A stretch of DNA of 64,000 nt from Osmia lignaria lignaria (Eukaryota > Arthropoda > Insecta > Hymenoptera > Megachilidae), in contig NC_135045.1 of assembly GCF_051020975.1 (NCBI RefSeq), forward strand, positions 4,652,501 to 4,716,500. The letters are read 5' to 3'. Each line of letters opens with the position of its first letter. Position 1 is the stretch's first letter. Positions 38,792 to 50,386 of this stretch are shown one piece after another. A program made the translations under genes and the position numbers. The notes under the pieces are model-generated. The model saw only the letters and a list, made by a program, of their open reading frames with translations, had not been told where the DNA came from and made no database searches.

Positions 38792-40255
38792 TTAACAAAC
38801 CATTGGTTCTGGTTTAGGTTCTGTAAGTTCTACATCTCTGCATTTAGCATGTTGTAATTCTCTTCGTACTTCAGGTGTAATTGAATGATGAGATTGCTTT
38901 CTTAATAGTCCCAGCAAAGCTTCTCTTTGTTCAGAACTAATATCACCTTTGTAACGTTGTACGAAAACTAATAATGATTGATGCCATAAAACTGGCAGTT
39001 CTCTAGGGTCCCTTTCAAATCTATAAGTAAATATTATTATTAGATTAGAATCTTTACGAAAAATATTATGTAATTTAAATGAAATATAACTTTTACCTAA
39101 TAAAATGAAATACAACAGCATCTATAACTCTATATGGTAGAGCATACTTTTTATCAAAAAATATTCTAAGAAAGATACTATTTGCTCCAGTGTAATCCAT
39201 TTCTGCAATTTTCAACATTGCTGCTGAAGAGTGTAAAATTGGTATCGAATTTTTTGCAATTACAGATCCAATGATGACAGCCTCTCTTAATGTACATGTT
39301 CCAGACTCTAAAAGTGGAAGTAAAATTCCTTTCATAAAACCAGCAGGTTTGAATAATGCTTTACGCAATGCTTGATACAAATGAAAATTCAGTCTTTTAT
39401 ATTCTGCTATGTCATCCCTAATTCGAGGTAATAATACTAAATTATAAAATCTTTGTGCCATCTTTTCTTTAAGATTAGAAGCAAATATACGAGTAGCTTG
39501 GTACATTGCTGCAGCTGACCATTTTGTTGGATCTGTAATATATAATATTTGTTCCCAATTTTTTAAGCTGGGCACAATCTTAAATGCTTTGGGTAATTTT
39601 CCACTTCGATATTTTGACAAAACATCTCTGACTCCTTCATACATTGCTTTAACTCTTGGATCTAAATCTTGCATCTGCATAGAACCTACATCTGAAAACT
39701 GAGTTTCAATTTCTGTTTTCTTCTCTGTTAATTTTTCCAGTATTATGTCAGCTAATGTTTTCATTGGTGTAGGATCTTTAGACATGAACATTTCTATAGC
39801 TCGCTCATCTTCTTCATTTATTTGAATATCCTCATAATAGTGTGAATCATCCAGTTCATCTTCGCTTGACTGTTCTTCTGTATCACTAAGCTCAGTTCCA
39901 AGTTTTACTAATGGTTTTCTTGTAGATTTTGATGTTGGTCTTATTCCACTTTCTTCTTCAATTTCTATCTGTTGCTGTCTGGCTTGTGATAAAATCCTTT
40001 TTGTAAGAGAAGGCTCCACGAACTGCATAATAATAAAAAACATAGTAAGTAAGCAGTAATGGAAAATAATTTTAAGAGTAATTATTCAGAATTATAAAAT
40101 ACAAATTTAACCTCTTCATCTGCATCATTGCGAATTCTGATCTTATTTCTGTTCTTTGATTTTACTGTTTTATCTTCTTCTATTTGATCTGCCAATCCAA
40201 CTTTCGGAAGTTTTGTTTCACCTTTAGAAGGCTTTACCTTCTTCGCTTTTCCCAT
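38792..40255 (-). CDS. bys: Bystin, small-subunit ribosome biogenesis factor
   Basis: Exons on the minus strand are 40,255-40,112, 40,022-39,097 and 39,020-38,792. Phases match (0, then 2), giving 432 residues, near the usual 430-440 of metazoan bystins. The start MGKAKKVKPSKGETKLPKVG is a Lys-rich tail followed by ADQIEEDK. Signature blocks include ILSQARQQQ, DERAIEMFMSKDP, VLSKYRSGKLPKAFKI, NWEQILYITDP, MYQATRIFASNLKEKMAQRF, YKRLNFHLYQALRKALFKP, SGTCTLREA, HSSAAMLKIAEMDYTGANS and ELPVLWHQ. The C-terminus is shorter and less conserved. Family knowledge: nucleolar Enp1/bystin binds pre-40S particles and is needed for 18S rRNA maturation and 40S export. It lies head to head with Mcm7, and both are growth-linked. 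No broken or missing block was seen. Confidence 0.96.
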
Positions 40256-40767
40256 TTTGTTAGTTTAAAATACTGTAGAAACTTGACATGGACATGTGAC
40301 ATCAATTTAGCCCTAACCTTCTATTTCCTTCAAACTTTTTCAATCAGACCTAACTTAACATTCGGTTGTACCAAAGAGTAGATATAACAAGAGACGACAC
40401 TCCCTTTGCAAATTTTAATATAGAAGCTATCATCTATCTAATGTTTAAAATATTTTATGAAAATTTCTCGTTATCCGAAACATAATCGAATAAATAATTT
40501 TAATAAATATTGCAAAGGGAAATTCTTATAAGGATGAGTGAAACCGTCTTTCTCTACAAGTAGTTTTTATGCCATAGTGTCCCCTTTTATTATACCTACT
40601 CTTTCGCTGTACTACAGCGCTGTAAACATTCTGCTCAATTTTAGCGGGAAGAATACTCTGAGAAGTATAATTGCGTTCGTTATCATATTACAAGAGATTG
40701 ATTTATTTAGACAAAGAAGAGATCTAAATTAAATTTAAACCCAGTTTTAAAAATAAATTTATAAAAA
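40256..40767. promoter_or_regulatory. Divergent bystin/Mcm7 promoter with E2F-type site
   Basis: The 512 bp between the two start codons must hold both promoters and both 5' UTRs. TTTTAGCGGGAA ending at 40,650 contains GCGGGAA (40,644-40,650), the inverse of the E2F core TTCCCGC, about 118 bp before the Mcm7 ATG. MCM genes are established E2F targets. No DRE (TATCGATA) or TATA box was found. Confidence 0.5.
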
Positions 40768-43678
40768 ATGCCGTCCAAGGTATTGAGAGATTATACAAAA
40801 GCCAGAGGTAAGTGTTTGTAGCCCAAGTGTAATTTAACCATTGAAATTTTTACACAAATGTACCGTACCTATTATATAGACTAATTTATTTTATATGCAT
40901 TAAATTAGAACAATTGAAAACGTTCTTAACGGAGTTTATGGTAATGGATGACAGTTCTGGTGAAAAGGTATTTAAATATAGAAAGCAACTCACTAATATT
41001 GCTCATCGTGAACAAGTTGATATCACAATAGAATTAGATGATGTTCATGAATTTGATGACGAATTAGCAATATCTATTGCAAGTAATACACGAAGATATG
41101 TCAATTTACTTTTAGAGGTAAGTTTATATTTATTCTGTATATATAATTGCAGATATTTACACCTGATTTTTAATATAAACTTCGAAATAAAGAATGATAC
41201 AAATAAAATCACATTACACAGCTTATTCAAGAGATGCTACCTGAATTTAAAGAGAGACCTGTACCCCCGAAAGATGCTTTAGATGTATATATTGAGCATA
41301 GATTATTAATGGAAAGCCGTAATATTCACCTTGGTGAGCAACATGATCCCAGAAATAAATATGCTCCAGAACTTATGAGACGTTTGTATGTTATTTTCAC
41401 ATTGATTTGTATATTATTGTTCTATAAGTTTAAATCTGCATTTGTAATGTTAAATAATTGAATATGTATTTCAGTGAAGTATATTTCAAAAATTTTGATG
41501 CAGCAAAAGACTATTCAGTGAGAGATATAAAAGCAGATAAAATAGGAAAATTAGTTACAGTACGGGGCATAGTAACAAGATGTAGTGATGTAATGCCACT
41601 ACTCATTGTTGCTACATACACCTGTGACCAATGTGGTGCAGAAACATTTCAACCAGTAAGATATTAATGTTTTTATTTTTAATGTGGAATATGAGTTTAT
41701 TAAGATTATTATTTTCAGGTACACTCTCTTAAATACATGCCATTAAAAACATGTCCTAGTGATGACTGCCGTATAAATAAATCTGGTGGAGTATTAGAGA
41801 TGCAAACAAGAGGATCAAAATTTATAAAATTTCAAGAATTAAAAATACAAGAACATGTAAGTGTACAGAATATTAGTTGGTTCTATTTATTAGTAACAAT
41901 TACCTTCGCTATTTCAGAGTGATCAAGTTCCTGTAGGCCACATTCCAAGAACACTGTCAGTATATTGTAGAGGTGAAGTAACAAGAAAGTGCTTACCTGG
42001 AGACCACATACTTGTTACAGGCATTTTTTTACCTATCATCAAATCTGGCTTCTCTACTCGAGCGGGCGCAGCTCTTTTGAACGAAACGTATATAGATGCA
42101 CATGTACGAAACTGATGTTTTTTAATAATACTATAATTAATTAATTTTAATATTCGTGTTAGTTAAATATAAATATTTTTTCTGGTTCAGAGGATTACGT
42201 GCCTTACTAATTCTGACACAGTTGATGATAGTAGCGCTTTATTGACTACCGAAGAATTATCCATATTAATGGAAGATGATTTTTATAGCAAATTAGCTCA
42301 ATCTATTGCTCCAGAAATATATGGACTTGAAGACGTTAAAAAAGCTTTGTTATTACTTCTAGTTGGTGGAACAGATAAACAAAAAGATGATATTAAGATC
42401 AGAGGTATGCCTTCTATTTATCTATGATTACAATATAACATGCACATTACTTTTTCGTACATATTATTTATAGGTAACATCAACATTTGCTTGATGGGTG
42501 ATCCAGGAGTTGCCAAATCGCAGTTACTTTCATTCATAACAAGATTGGCTCCTCGTTCTCAGTATACAACTGGTAGAGGATCTTCTGGTGTAGGGTTAAC
42601 TGCTTCAATTATGAAAGATCCTTTAACTGGGCAGATGATGCTCGAAGGAGGAGCTTTAGTACTCGCTGATCAAGGTGTGTGCTGCATCGACGAATTCGAT
42701 AAAATGGCAGATGCAGATCGAACAGCTATTCACGAAGTGATGGAACAGCAGACTATATCAATTGCCAAAGCAGGCATTACAACTCGGTTAAATGCAAGAG
42801 TTTCAATCTTAGCTGCTGCAAATCCTGCGTACGGTAGATATAATCCAAAAAGGACGATCGAACAAAATATTCAATTACCTGCTGCTTTATTATCGCGATT
42901 TGACTTATTATGGTTAATTCAAGATCGAGCGGATCGTAATAATGATTTGAAGTTAGTATTTACACAAATATGTATTAACGTTTGCATAGATTATAACAAC
43001 TAATGTAGGATACTCTTTTTAGATTGGCTCAACATATAACTTATGTTCATCAGCATTGTATACAACCCCCCACAGAATCGAATGTGTTGGATATGAATTT
43101 AATTAGGAAATATATTACTCTGTGCAAAACAAAACAGCCAGTTATTCCAGAAGACTTAACAACGTATTTAGTTGGTAAGGGATTTTATCATAATTTTTTA
43201 GACATAGAGTCTATTTTGTTGTATAATGTTATTAGTACATGTTACACAACTGTTATTTTTAGAATCCTATGTAGAAATGAGGAGAGCAGCTCGTAATAGT
43301 GAGGACAAAACCTTCACCTCTGCGCGTAATTTATTGGCATTACTGCGTTTATCAACTGCATTAGCTCGTCTAAGATTAGCAGACGTAGTTGAAAAAGACG
43401 ACATCATCGAGGCGAATAGATTGATAGAAATGTCTAAACATTCTATTAATTATTCTGAAACGTTACAATCCAACGTACAGCAAAATCCAATGAATCGTAT
43501 CTTCTATCTTATCAGAGATCTAGCAGGCGATAAGAAAACTATTAAAGTATCGGAGATATTGGAACGATGTACCAGTAAAGGATTTAAACCCGATCAAGTT
43601 AATGATTGCATCGAAGAATACGAGGCATTGAACGTGTGGCAAGTGAATCAAACAAGAACACAAATAACATTTATTTAA
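40768..43678 (+). CDS. Mcm7: DNA replication licensing factor Mcm7, ten exons
   Basis: Exons: 40,768-40,807; 40,909-41,117; 41,222-41,385; 41,475-41,655; 41,719-41,856; 41,918-42,103; 42,191-42,404; 42,474-42,951; 43,023-43,174; 43,263-43,678. All have GT/AG borders and consistent phases, giving 725 residues (animal Mcm7 is about 720). An N-terminal OB/zinc region contains C188-x2-C191 and C210-x4-C215. The AAA+ core has Walker A GDPGVAKS (386-393), Walker B CCIDEFDKM (D450, E451), NPAYGRYNP (494-502) and an arginine finger in SRFD (R519). The C-terminus is a winged-helix-like segment ending NVWQVNQTRTQITF. Role: a subunit of the Mcm2-7 helicase loaded at origins in G1 and activated in S phase, nuclear. 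The donor after exon 8 (GTTAGT) is slightly off consensus. A poly(A) signal follows the stop by about 100 bp. Confidence 0.97.
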
Positions 43679-43774
43679 TCATTGTATGTGTATTTACCGT
43701 GACAATGTATAAAACAGTACTTTTTATACCTTGAATTTCAAAACTATTTTTATACATTTTTATCTACTGTTAGA

Positions 43775-43780
43775 AATAAA
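43775..43780 (+). terminator. Poly(A) signal of Mcm7
   Basis: AATAAA lies 97 nt downstream of the Mcm7 stop codon on the same strand, the usual distance for a compact insect 3' UTR. Confidence 0.6.
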
Positions 43781-44580
43781 CTTTATATTTGATTGCTACA
43801 AAGTTGTTTCATGCACTTCTACAAACTTTTTTAATCAACTGCATTGTCTGTTAATAATTTTATTTCATGTCGTAGTTAATTAATTAAAATAAAATTATAC
43901 AAAAGGACAGTGGTCAGTGGCGGCACGCAACGTCTTCAAAGAACATTAAAGAGTGTCGTTCTGGTAGGTAAGTAGGCAAGGAAGATAGGTAAACAAGTAG
44001 ATTCGAAGTTAGGCGGGAGAGGATGTAGAGTCGCGAACGAATCGGAGCGCGTGTAGCGGTGGTGGGGGAAAGTGCCGGTCGGTCGAATTGGAGAATACGC
44101 GGTGCCACCAGTGATGCCAGAACCGTGGGACGTGGGACAAATTTTTACCCTCTCCACGACGTCCCACGACGTCCCAGTGATTCCCCTACCGCAGTTGTTT
44201 CATCTAACACAAGCGCGTTGTCCCACGTGTCCGTGTGAGCTCTGCGGGTTTGGCAGAGTTCGGCTGCTCTCGTCATTTCTACGTTATCGGCTCGATGCTC
44301 AAGCCGCTAAAGCACGTGGCAGTAGCATCGACGAATCGACAAAATAATATAATTTCGTCCATGGCAATATGGCTGAATTAAGAAATCAGGAGAATCAGTT
44401 CGAATCCTGATTTTACGGTTTCAGTTCTGATTCTTAATGCATTAACGTTTTTGAAATACATAAAAATACATTTTTAATACATTAATACTATGAAATACAT
44501 TAACTTGGGAAGCAGTTAAAAAAAGGAGTTGAACTGCATCTTTCTTTGATATTTCTGTAATTAATATTTAAGTGTTATAT
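43781..44580. other. GC-rich patch, possible decayed transposon
   Basis: From 43,915 to 44,340 the sequence is much richer in GC than its neighbours. CAGTGGCGGCACGC at about 43,916 and CCACCAGTGATGCCAG at about 44,105 resemble inverted termini of small DNA transposons. CCACGACGTCCC is tandemly repeated near 44,160. Frames here carry no known domain. A promoter of an unseen gene cannot be excluded. Confidence 0.35.
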
Positions 44581-44841
44581 ATATACATATGTATGTACGT
44601 ACATATGATAAAAGTACGTGATACAGAAGTGATGTCTTGAATTAGATATTACTGTTATTCTAACTATTGCAATACGTAAATCCGAATACATACGAGGAAA
44701 ATTGGTTAGGTTAGGGTTAGTTTATAAATAAATCTATAATCTTTTCAGGTTTGTATCTTTCATTTATTTTTTGTTATTTAAAGATTCTATTTACAATTAA
44801 TATTTAGTATATATATAACTTGTGGTTTTTGACATCCGTTG
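44581..44841. repeat. Left outer arm with TTAGG-like tract
   Basis: This stretch runs in inverted orientation to 62,640-62,885: matching features include GTATGTACGTACATATG, a TTAGGTTAGGGTTAG tract at 44,704-44,720, and ATAAATCTATAATCTTTTCA. It is the outer part of the left flank of the transposon island. Confidence 0.6.
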
Positions 44842-45570
44842 CAGCTGACCCACGGCACGGACGATGTATGAAGGTCTTCTTCCGTCCTATGCATAAGAGA
44901 AAAAAATACAATTTAAATCTTAATGATACATGTTAAAAATATATATATTGCTATAAACTTATCTTTTTTTTGGGTTGTTACAATGCATCTTCCTTTCCTC
45001 CCTTCTTGGTTGAAATTTCGTGTTGCCCGAACTGAAGCAGCTGATCCACGCACGGACAATGTATCACGGTCTTCTTCCGTCCTATGCATAAGAGAAAAAA
45101 AATACAATTTAAATCTGGAATGTAATAATACATGTTAAAAATATACGTATTGCTATAAACTTATCTTTTTTTCGTGTTGTTACAATGCATCTTCCTTTCC
45201 TCCCTTCTTGGTTGAAATTTCGTGTTGCCCGAACTCAAGCAGCTGATCCACGCACGGACGATGTATCATGGTCTTCTTCCGTCCTATGCATAAGAGAAAA
45301 AAAATACAATTTAAACCTGGAATGTAATAATACATGTTAAAAATATACGTATTGCTATAAACTTATCTTTTTTTCGTGTTGTTACAATGCATCTTCGTTT
45401 CCTCCCTTCTTGATTGAAATTTCGTCTTGCCCGAACTCAAGCAGCTGATCCACGCACGGACGATGTATCACGGTCTTCTTCCGCCGTATGCATAAGAGAA
45501 AAAAATATAATTTAAATCTTAATGATACATGTTAAAAATATATATATATACTGCTACAAACTTATTTTTT
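44842..45570. repeat. Tandem array of about 200-bp units, 3.6 copies
   Basis: Units begin with CAGCTGA(C/T)CCACG at 44,842, 45,038, 45,240 and 45,442, giving periods of 196, 202 and 202 bp. Each contains TCTTCTTCCGTCCTATGCAT and TTACAATGCATCTTC, with only scattered differences. About two inverted, more diverged units occur at 62,270-62,640. The unit is non-coding. It may be a satellite or the subterminal repeat of a large element. Confidence 0.8.
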
Positions 45571-46489
45571 TTAATCAACTTCGAGAAGGAGGAGGTTACT
45601 CAATTCGATCAGTATGTATTTTTTTCTGTGTGTGTTCAGAGATTACTCCGAGATGAATGGACCAATCGGAACGAAACCTTTGGCATCTTGTAGGGTATGT
45701 TTTCCGATTGGTCCCATTTCAAAAAAAGTTTTCATTTTTTCATTGTTATTGCAAAATGCAGAAAGTTTTGAATCTTAAGATTGGACGATTTCAATGACCT
45801 TTTAATATGTTGTCGGGGGCATGATTCTGACCAACTTTTTCATTATGCATAATTAACGGAAAGCTTTAGTTTCCGAGATATTCGTGAGAAACTATTGTTA
45901 CTACTACATTGAATTCGCCTACATGTCTCTACCGGTGGATGAGTCAGCATGCAGTCGCCGATTCTGTACTGTTTCTACTGTATACATATGTATACTCTGC
46001 AAGGCATGTACCGATTGCGATGAAACCTATTTTCGCGATATCTCACTTGCAAAAATTTATGCAATTTGTTATTGTTAATAACTATTGTTATAACAAAAAT
46101 TAAAAATTAAAAATACCCCAATATACGATGCTGCCAGTAACGATTTGATAGGTTGCCGATGCCTGAACTAGGATCTTCCTATTAGGAGAAAGTTTTTAAT
46201 TTTGCGCCGCCTCCGAAAAGGTAGAAATATATTTAGTATACTATTTAATCAGTAAATAGGTTTTATTAATAGCTGTTGGGTATTTGTATAAATGAAGTAG
46301 AAATTATTTCATACTTTTTAGTGCATTTCGAAGTCGGTTGTATTTTCTATTAAACATTACTTTTTCGTGTTGTTACAATGCATCTTCGTTTCCTTACTTC
46401 TCCGTACCAATTTCTTGTCGAAACTGTTACAGTTGATCTATGTATATACTACATAACATATCTACAAGAGAATCTCCGAAGAGATTTTC
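45571..46489. other. Non-coding repeat-island sequence with a hairpin
   Basis: No protein is recognisable. GGACCAATCGGAA at 45,659-45,671 is exactly inverted at 45,702-45,714 around a 30-nt loop. The stretch near 46,360-46,395 again carries TTTTTCGTGTTGTTACAATGCATCTTCGTTTCC, split here into the two words TTTTTCGTGTTG and TTACAATGCATCTTC, so part of the 200-bp unit recurs. Confidence 0.4.
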
Positions 46490-46797
46490 AACGAAATTCG
46501 ATTTTTCGAAAAATGCCTGCTCTGTCAAAAATCTGATCAATTGTCCCAAATTTCTAAAAATCGCTGAACGCACTGGTTAATCGCCGGTTTCCCGGCTGTT
46601 TTCCTATACCTTGTAGAAGAGCAAGAAAATCGGACGCGATCTTGACTTTGTCCTGAAATGATAACGGAGAAACCTTACTTTACTTCATTTCCTCACATTT
46701 CCGTTCTTTTAATAATCATGTAGATTCATATGTCATTAGCCGAGTCCGACGTTTCGACCCCAAGAACAGAAAAGGCACACTAAGAAAATGTGTTAAT

Positions 46798-46880
46798 CTT
46801 CGACGAAGATTGAAGTATGGTGGGAAACGCGACTGAAATTTGGTCGCTAAGAAATCGGACCAAATATTTCCAGATTTGTG
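46798..46880 (+). repeat. 83-bp interspersed repeat, copy 1
   Basis: The unit starts CTTCGACGAAGATTGAAG and ends CCAGATTTGTG. Other plus copies: 47,618-47,700, 48,071-48,153, 48,778-48,860, 49,485-49,567 and 49,940-50,024. An inverted copy is at 63,011-63,095. The flanks of several copies share GAACAGAAAA on both sides. No coding capacity. Confidence 0.85.
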
Positions 46881-46963
46881 AACAGAAAAATATTTCGTAA
46901 TAAAGTGATACTTGCTTTAGAACAAGAAACCGTATATTTCATTTCAGCAATCTTGACCCAATA

Positions 46964-47187
46964 TTATTTGTATGGAGCATTTAACTCCATATTAATTACA
47001 TGCACCTGTCTCGATGAATGCTTTCTTATTTCTGAAAGGCCGCAATCGAAGATTTTGTTGCAAGCCTTACAGAAAAATTTGGATTCATCTGAAGGTAGTG
47101 GTTCCAACCATACCTTGAAAGAATCATCACTGTCCAACCAGTGATGCTGAAATTTCTTCTTACTTTTTTTGGTGGGTCTGCAATCCA
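46964..47187 (-). pseudogene. BED-finger N-terminal fragment of hAT transposase
   Basis: On the minus strand, the codons from 47,187 onward read MDCRPTKKSKKKFQHHWLDS and run through a C-x2-C ... H-x5-H BED finger (FFCKACNKIF, IRKHSSRQVH). They then break off after NMELNAPYK, where the intact copy continues with a long frame. The match to 54,377-54,590 is close, so the break is fairly recent. Confidence 0.8.
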
Positions 47188-47617
47188 TTGTTGATACAAT
47201 TACACCTGTTTTATATTCACTATTCAATAGATATATATATTAAACGATTTTACGCCACACAAGCGCACTATACAACACGAAAACTCGTCAAGAACGGACG
47301 GAAATGGATTTCTCTGTTGGAGGCAAAATGGCAGATTTGTGGTATCTTTGCTCGCTTTCTAAGACATTTCCCGCGAATTGGAGTTCTTTAACGACCATTG
47401 TATTTCTCCCACCTGTTATGTGAAGCCGATCACGTTAGCAACGATGATCACGCAACCTCTATTGGGATACATCCCCCGCGCAGAAATTGATAATCATTTG
47501 TATGAAAAATGGCAGTTTCCGCTATCTTTCAATAATCATTTAGGTTTTTATATCATTAGTTGAGTCCGACGTTTCGACTTCATGAACAGAAAAGGCACAT
47601 TAAAAAAATGTGTTAAT

Positions 47618-47700
47618 CTTCGACGAACATTGAAGTATGGTGGGAAACGTGACTGAAATTTGGTCGCTAAGTAATCGGACTAAATACTTCCAGATTTGTG
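47618..47700 (+). repeat. 83-bp interspersed repeat, copy 2
   Basis: Differs from the other copies at a few positions, for example GACGAACATTG instead of GACGAAGATTG. It is preceded by CATGAACAGAAAAGG and followed by AACAGCATAA, so the flanking GAACAGAAAA word is partly kept. Confidence 0.8.
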
Positions 47701-48070
47701 AACAGCATAATATCTCTCAGTACATAGATGCGCTATGCGCACTACACACGTGGAATTGAAATTCCTTCCTCCCTTATTTGCTTTTTCATTTTTAAATGTA
47801 ATTGTAAACAATTTCAAAATTGACCCGGCAATACTACGAAAAAAACCTATACGACATCCTACTCTAAATTGTCAGTATATAAAGTTAACTGCTGGAAATT
47901 ACTTCCGAATTTGGCATTAGAATGCGGAAGACATCGAACGGCATTGAACAGTAAGGCGAGCTCTGGAAGTATAGCCTTTTTCGCTATATCAATCCACATC
48001 TCGACGAAAAAGAATTGTCGGGGAGAAAAACAACAATAGCGATCGTCTTTCAGTAACTTACTATGTTCAT

Positions 48071-48777
48071 CTTCGACGAAGATTGAAGTATAGTGGGAAA
48101 CACGACTGAAATTTGGTCGCTAAGAAATCGGACTAAATACTTCCAGATTTGTGAGCAGAAAAATATCGCTACTCCCGAAAACGTTCATATATGTAAAAGC
48201 AGTTACATCCCGTAAAAATACATCGTTGTAAGCAATTTTCGCGGAAGTTAATAATGTCACTTTCTGTTACACCGTTCTGCAATGCCTCTTCCAATTGCAG
48301 CTCACACTCAGTTCCCACTTCCACTTCATTTAGTGGAACTTGGTTAGATTGGCAGGAGAAATCCATCTGCCTAACTAAATCTAAATATTTCATTACAGCA
48401 GGTTTCAAAAACATGCACAAGAAAAATTGAAGCAGCCTCGCTGATGCAGGCTGCAATTTCGGAATCGTGGTTTCTCTCTCTTGGAAAGAGGCATTATAGA
48501 CATTTCAAATGTTTGACGTATATTCGAGAAAATAAAAGTACCCTTGAAAAATAGGGTTATACACAGGAAAATACCTGTTCTGTGAAGAATGTACTGAAAT
48601 CGTCCCAAATTTCCAAAAATCGCTTAACGCACTGGATAATCAGCGGTTTCCCGAACGCATAAAACATTGTTGATGATCTGTGTACATTTTGTGGAGCCTA
48701 TTTTCATTTTCTGTAACACCCTTGGTCATTTTCCTGACCTCATGAACAGAAAAGGCACACTAAAAAATAGTGTTAAT
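48071..48777. repeat. 707-bp tandem duplication, unit 1
   Basis: The unit begins with an 83-bp repeat copy and continues with an internally deleted minus-strand hAT fragment. It is repeated directly as 48,778-49,484 at an offset of exactly 707 bp with only a handful of differences seen by eye. A further 83-bp copy begins at 49,485 at the same offset, then the sequence diverges. Confidence 0.9.
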
Positions 48778-49484
48778 CTTCGACGAAGATTGAAGTATGG
48801 TGGGAAACGCGACTGAAATTTGGTCGCTAAGAAATCGGACTAAATACTTCCAGATTTGTGAGCAGAAAAATATCGCTACTCCCGAAAACGTTCATATATG
48901 TAAAAGCAGTTACATCCCGTAAAAATACATCGTTGTAAGCAATTTTCGCGGAAGTTAATAATGTCACTTTCTGTTACACCGTTCTGCAATGCCTCTTCCA
49001 ATTGCAGCTCACACTCAGTTCCCACTTCCACTTCATTTAGTGGAACTTGGTTAGATTGGCAGGAGAAATCCATCTGCCTAACTAAATCTAAATATTTCAT
49101 TACAGCAGGTTTCAAAAACATGCACAAGAAAAATTGAAGCAGCCTCGCTGATGCAGGCTGCAATTTCGGAATCGTGGTTTCTCTCTCTTGGAAAGAGGCA
49201 TTATAGACATTTCAAATGTTTGACGTATATTCGAGAAAATAAAAGTACCCTTGAAAAATAGGGTTATACACAGGAAAATACCTGTTCTGTGAAGAATGTA
49301 CTGAAATCGTCCCAAATTTCCAAAAATCGCTTAACGCACTGGTTAATCAGCGGTTTCCCGAACGCATAAAACATTGTTGATGATCTGTGTACATTTTGTG
49401 GAGCCTATTTTCATCTTCTGTAACACCCTTGGTCATTTTCCTGACCTCATGAACAGAAAAGGCACACTAAAAAATAGTGTTAAT
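48778..49484. repeat. 707-bp tandem duplication, unit 2
   Basis: The second direct unit; the encoded 95- and 67-codon minus-strand frames are identical to those in unit 1. Differences include CTGGTTAATC for CTGGATAATC and TCATCTTCTG for TCATTTTCTG. Near identity means a recent duplication, or an assembly artefact. Confidence 0.9.
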
Positions 49485-50386
49485 CTTCGACGAAGATTGA
49501 AGTATGGTGGGAAACGCGAGTGAAATTTGGTCGCTAAGAAATCGGACTAAATACTTCCAGATTTGTGAACAGAAAAATATTTCTGAATACAAAGATGCGC
49601 TGTGTGCACTACACATATCGAATTAAATAAATTCCTTTCTACCTTATTTGGTTTTTCATTCTTAATTGGCATTGCATACAATTTCAAAATTAACCCGGCA
49701 ATACAAGGAAAAAACCTATACGACATCCTACTCTAAATTGTCACTATATAAAGTTAACTGCTGGAAATTACTTCCGAATTTGGCATTAGAATACGGAAGA
49801 CATCGAACGGCATTTAACACTAAGGCGAGCTCTGGAAGTATATCCTTTTTCGCTATATCAATCCACATCTCGATGAAAAAGAACTGTCGGGGAAAAAAAC
49901 AACAATAGCGAACGTCTTTCAGTAAGTTACTGTGTTCATCTTCGACGAAGATTGAAGTATGGTGGGAAACGCGACTGAAATTTGGTCGCTAAGAAATCGG
50001 ACTAAATACATACTTCCAGATTTGCAAGCAGAAGAATATCTCGGAAGAGAAATGTACAAATCGTTCTCATAATTTTCCTCAAATTTATAAAAGAAATCAC
50101 ACCCCGGAGCAAATCCAAACATTCCTTTAGAAGTGTCGCGCAAGCAGTACTCGTTGCCCCGCCATTACAGAAGCATTATCGCAACTAAGGACCGCGATAT
50201 TTTGCAGCGGAATTTGCATTTTTAGCATCTGATTTTCGAAAGATTTGAAAATCTTTTTCGGTGAACATTTAGTATGTTGAATGTTGTTAATAATACACTC
50301 GGTTTCCTGGGCACATGAAACATTATTAACAATTCCACTACATCTTCATGCGACCTACAAACATTCTCCCTAATCCCCGCGACTCT

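Larger units (their letters stand above)
46490..50345 (-). pseudogene. Mosaic of hAT transposase fragments
   Basis: Minus-strand pieces match the intact transposase at 54,377-56,461 but are shuffled: 46,490-46,670 and 48,170-48,735 (central region with deletions), 46,905-47,486 (5' end and BED finger), 47,735-48,050 and 49,600-49,920 (C-terminus and 3' UTR), 48,877-49,442 (copy of 48,170-48,735), 50,025-50,345 (central). Three pieces share a related deletion junction in which the text after GGGAAACCG joins CCAGTGCGTT, fusing regions some 540 bp apart in the intact copy. The pieces are separated by an 83-bp repeat. No long frame survives; the longest are 95 and 87 codons. It looks like non-autonomous deletion derivatives that piled up and rearranged. 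Confidence 0.85.

Noticed and set aside
44370..44407. tRNA-like box B (AGTTCGAATCC) after TGGCTGAATT
   Set aside because: The two boxes are only about 27 bp apart and the T-arm loop has eight bases, so it cannot fold as a tRNA.
44842..45570. Repeated units that might suggest a CRISPR array
   Set aside because: Units are about 200 bp and tandem without unique spacers, and the genome is eukaryotic.
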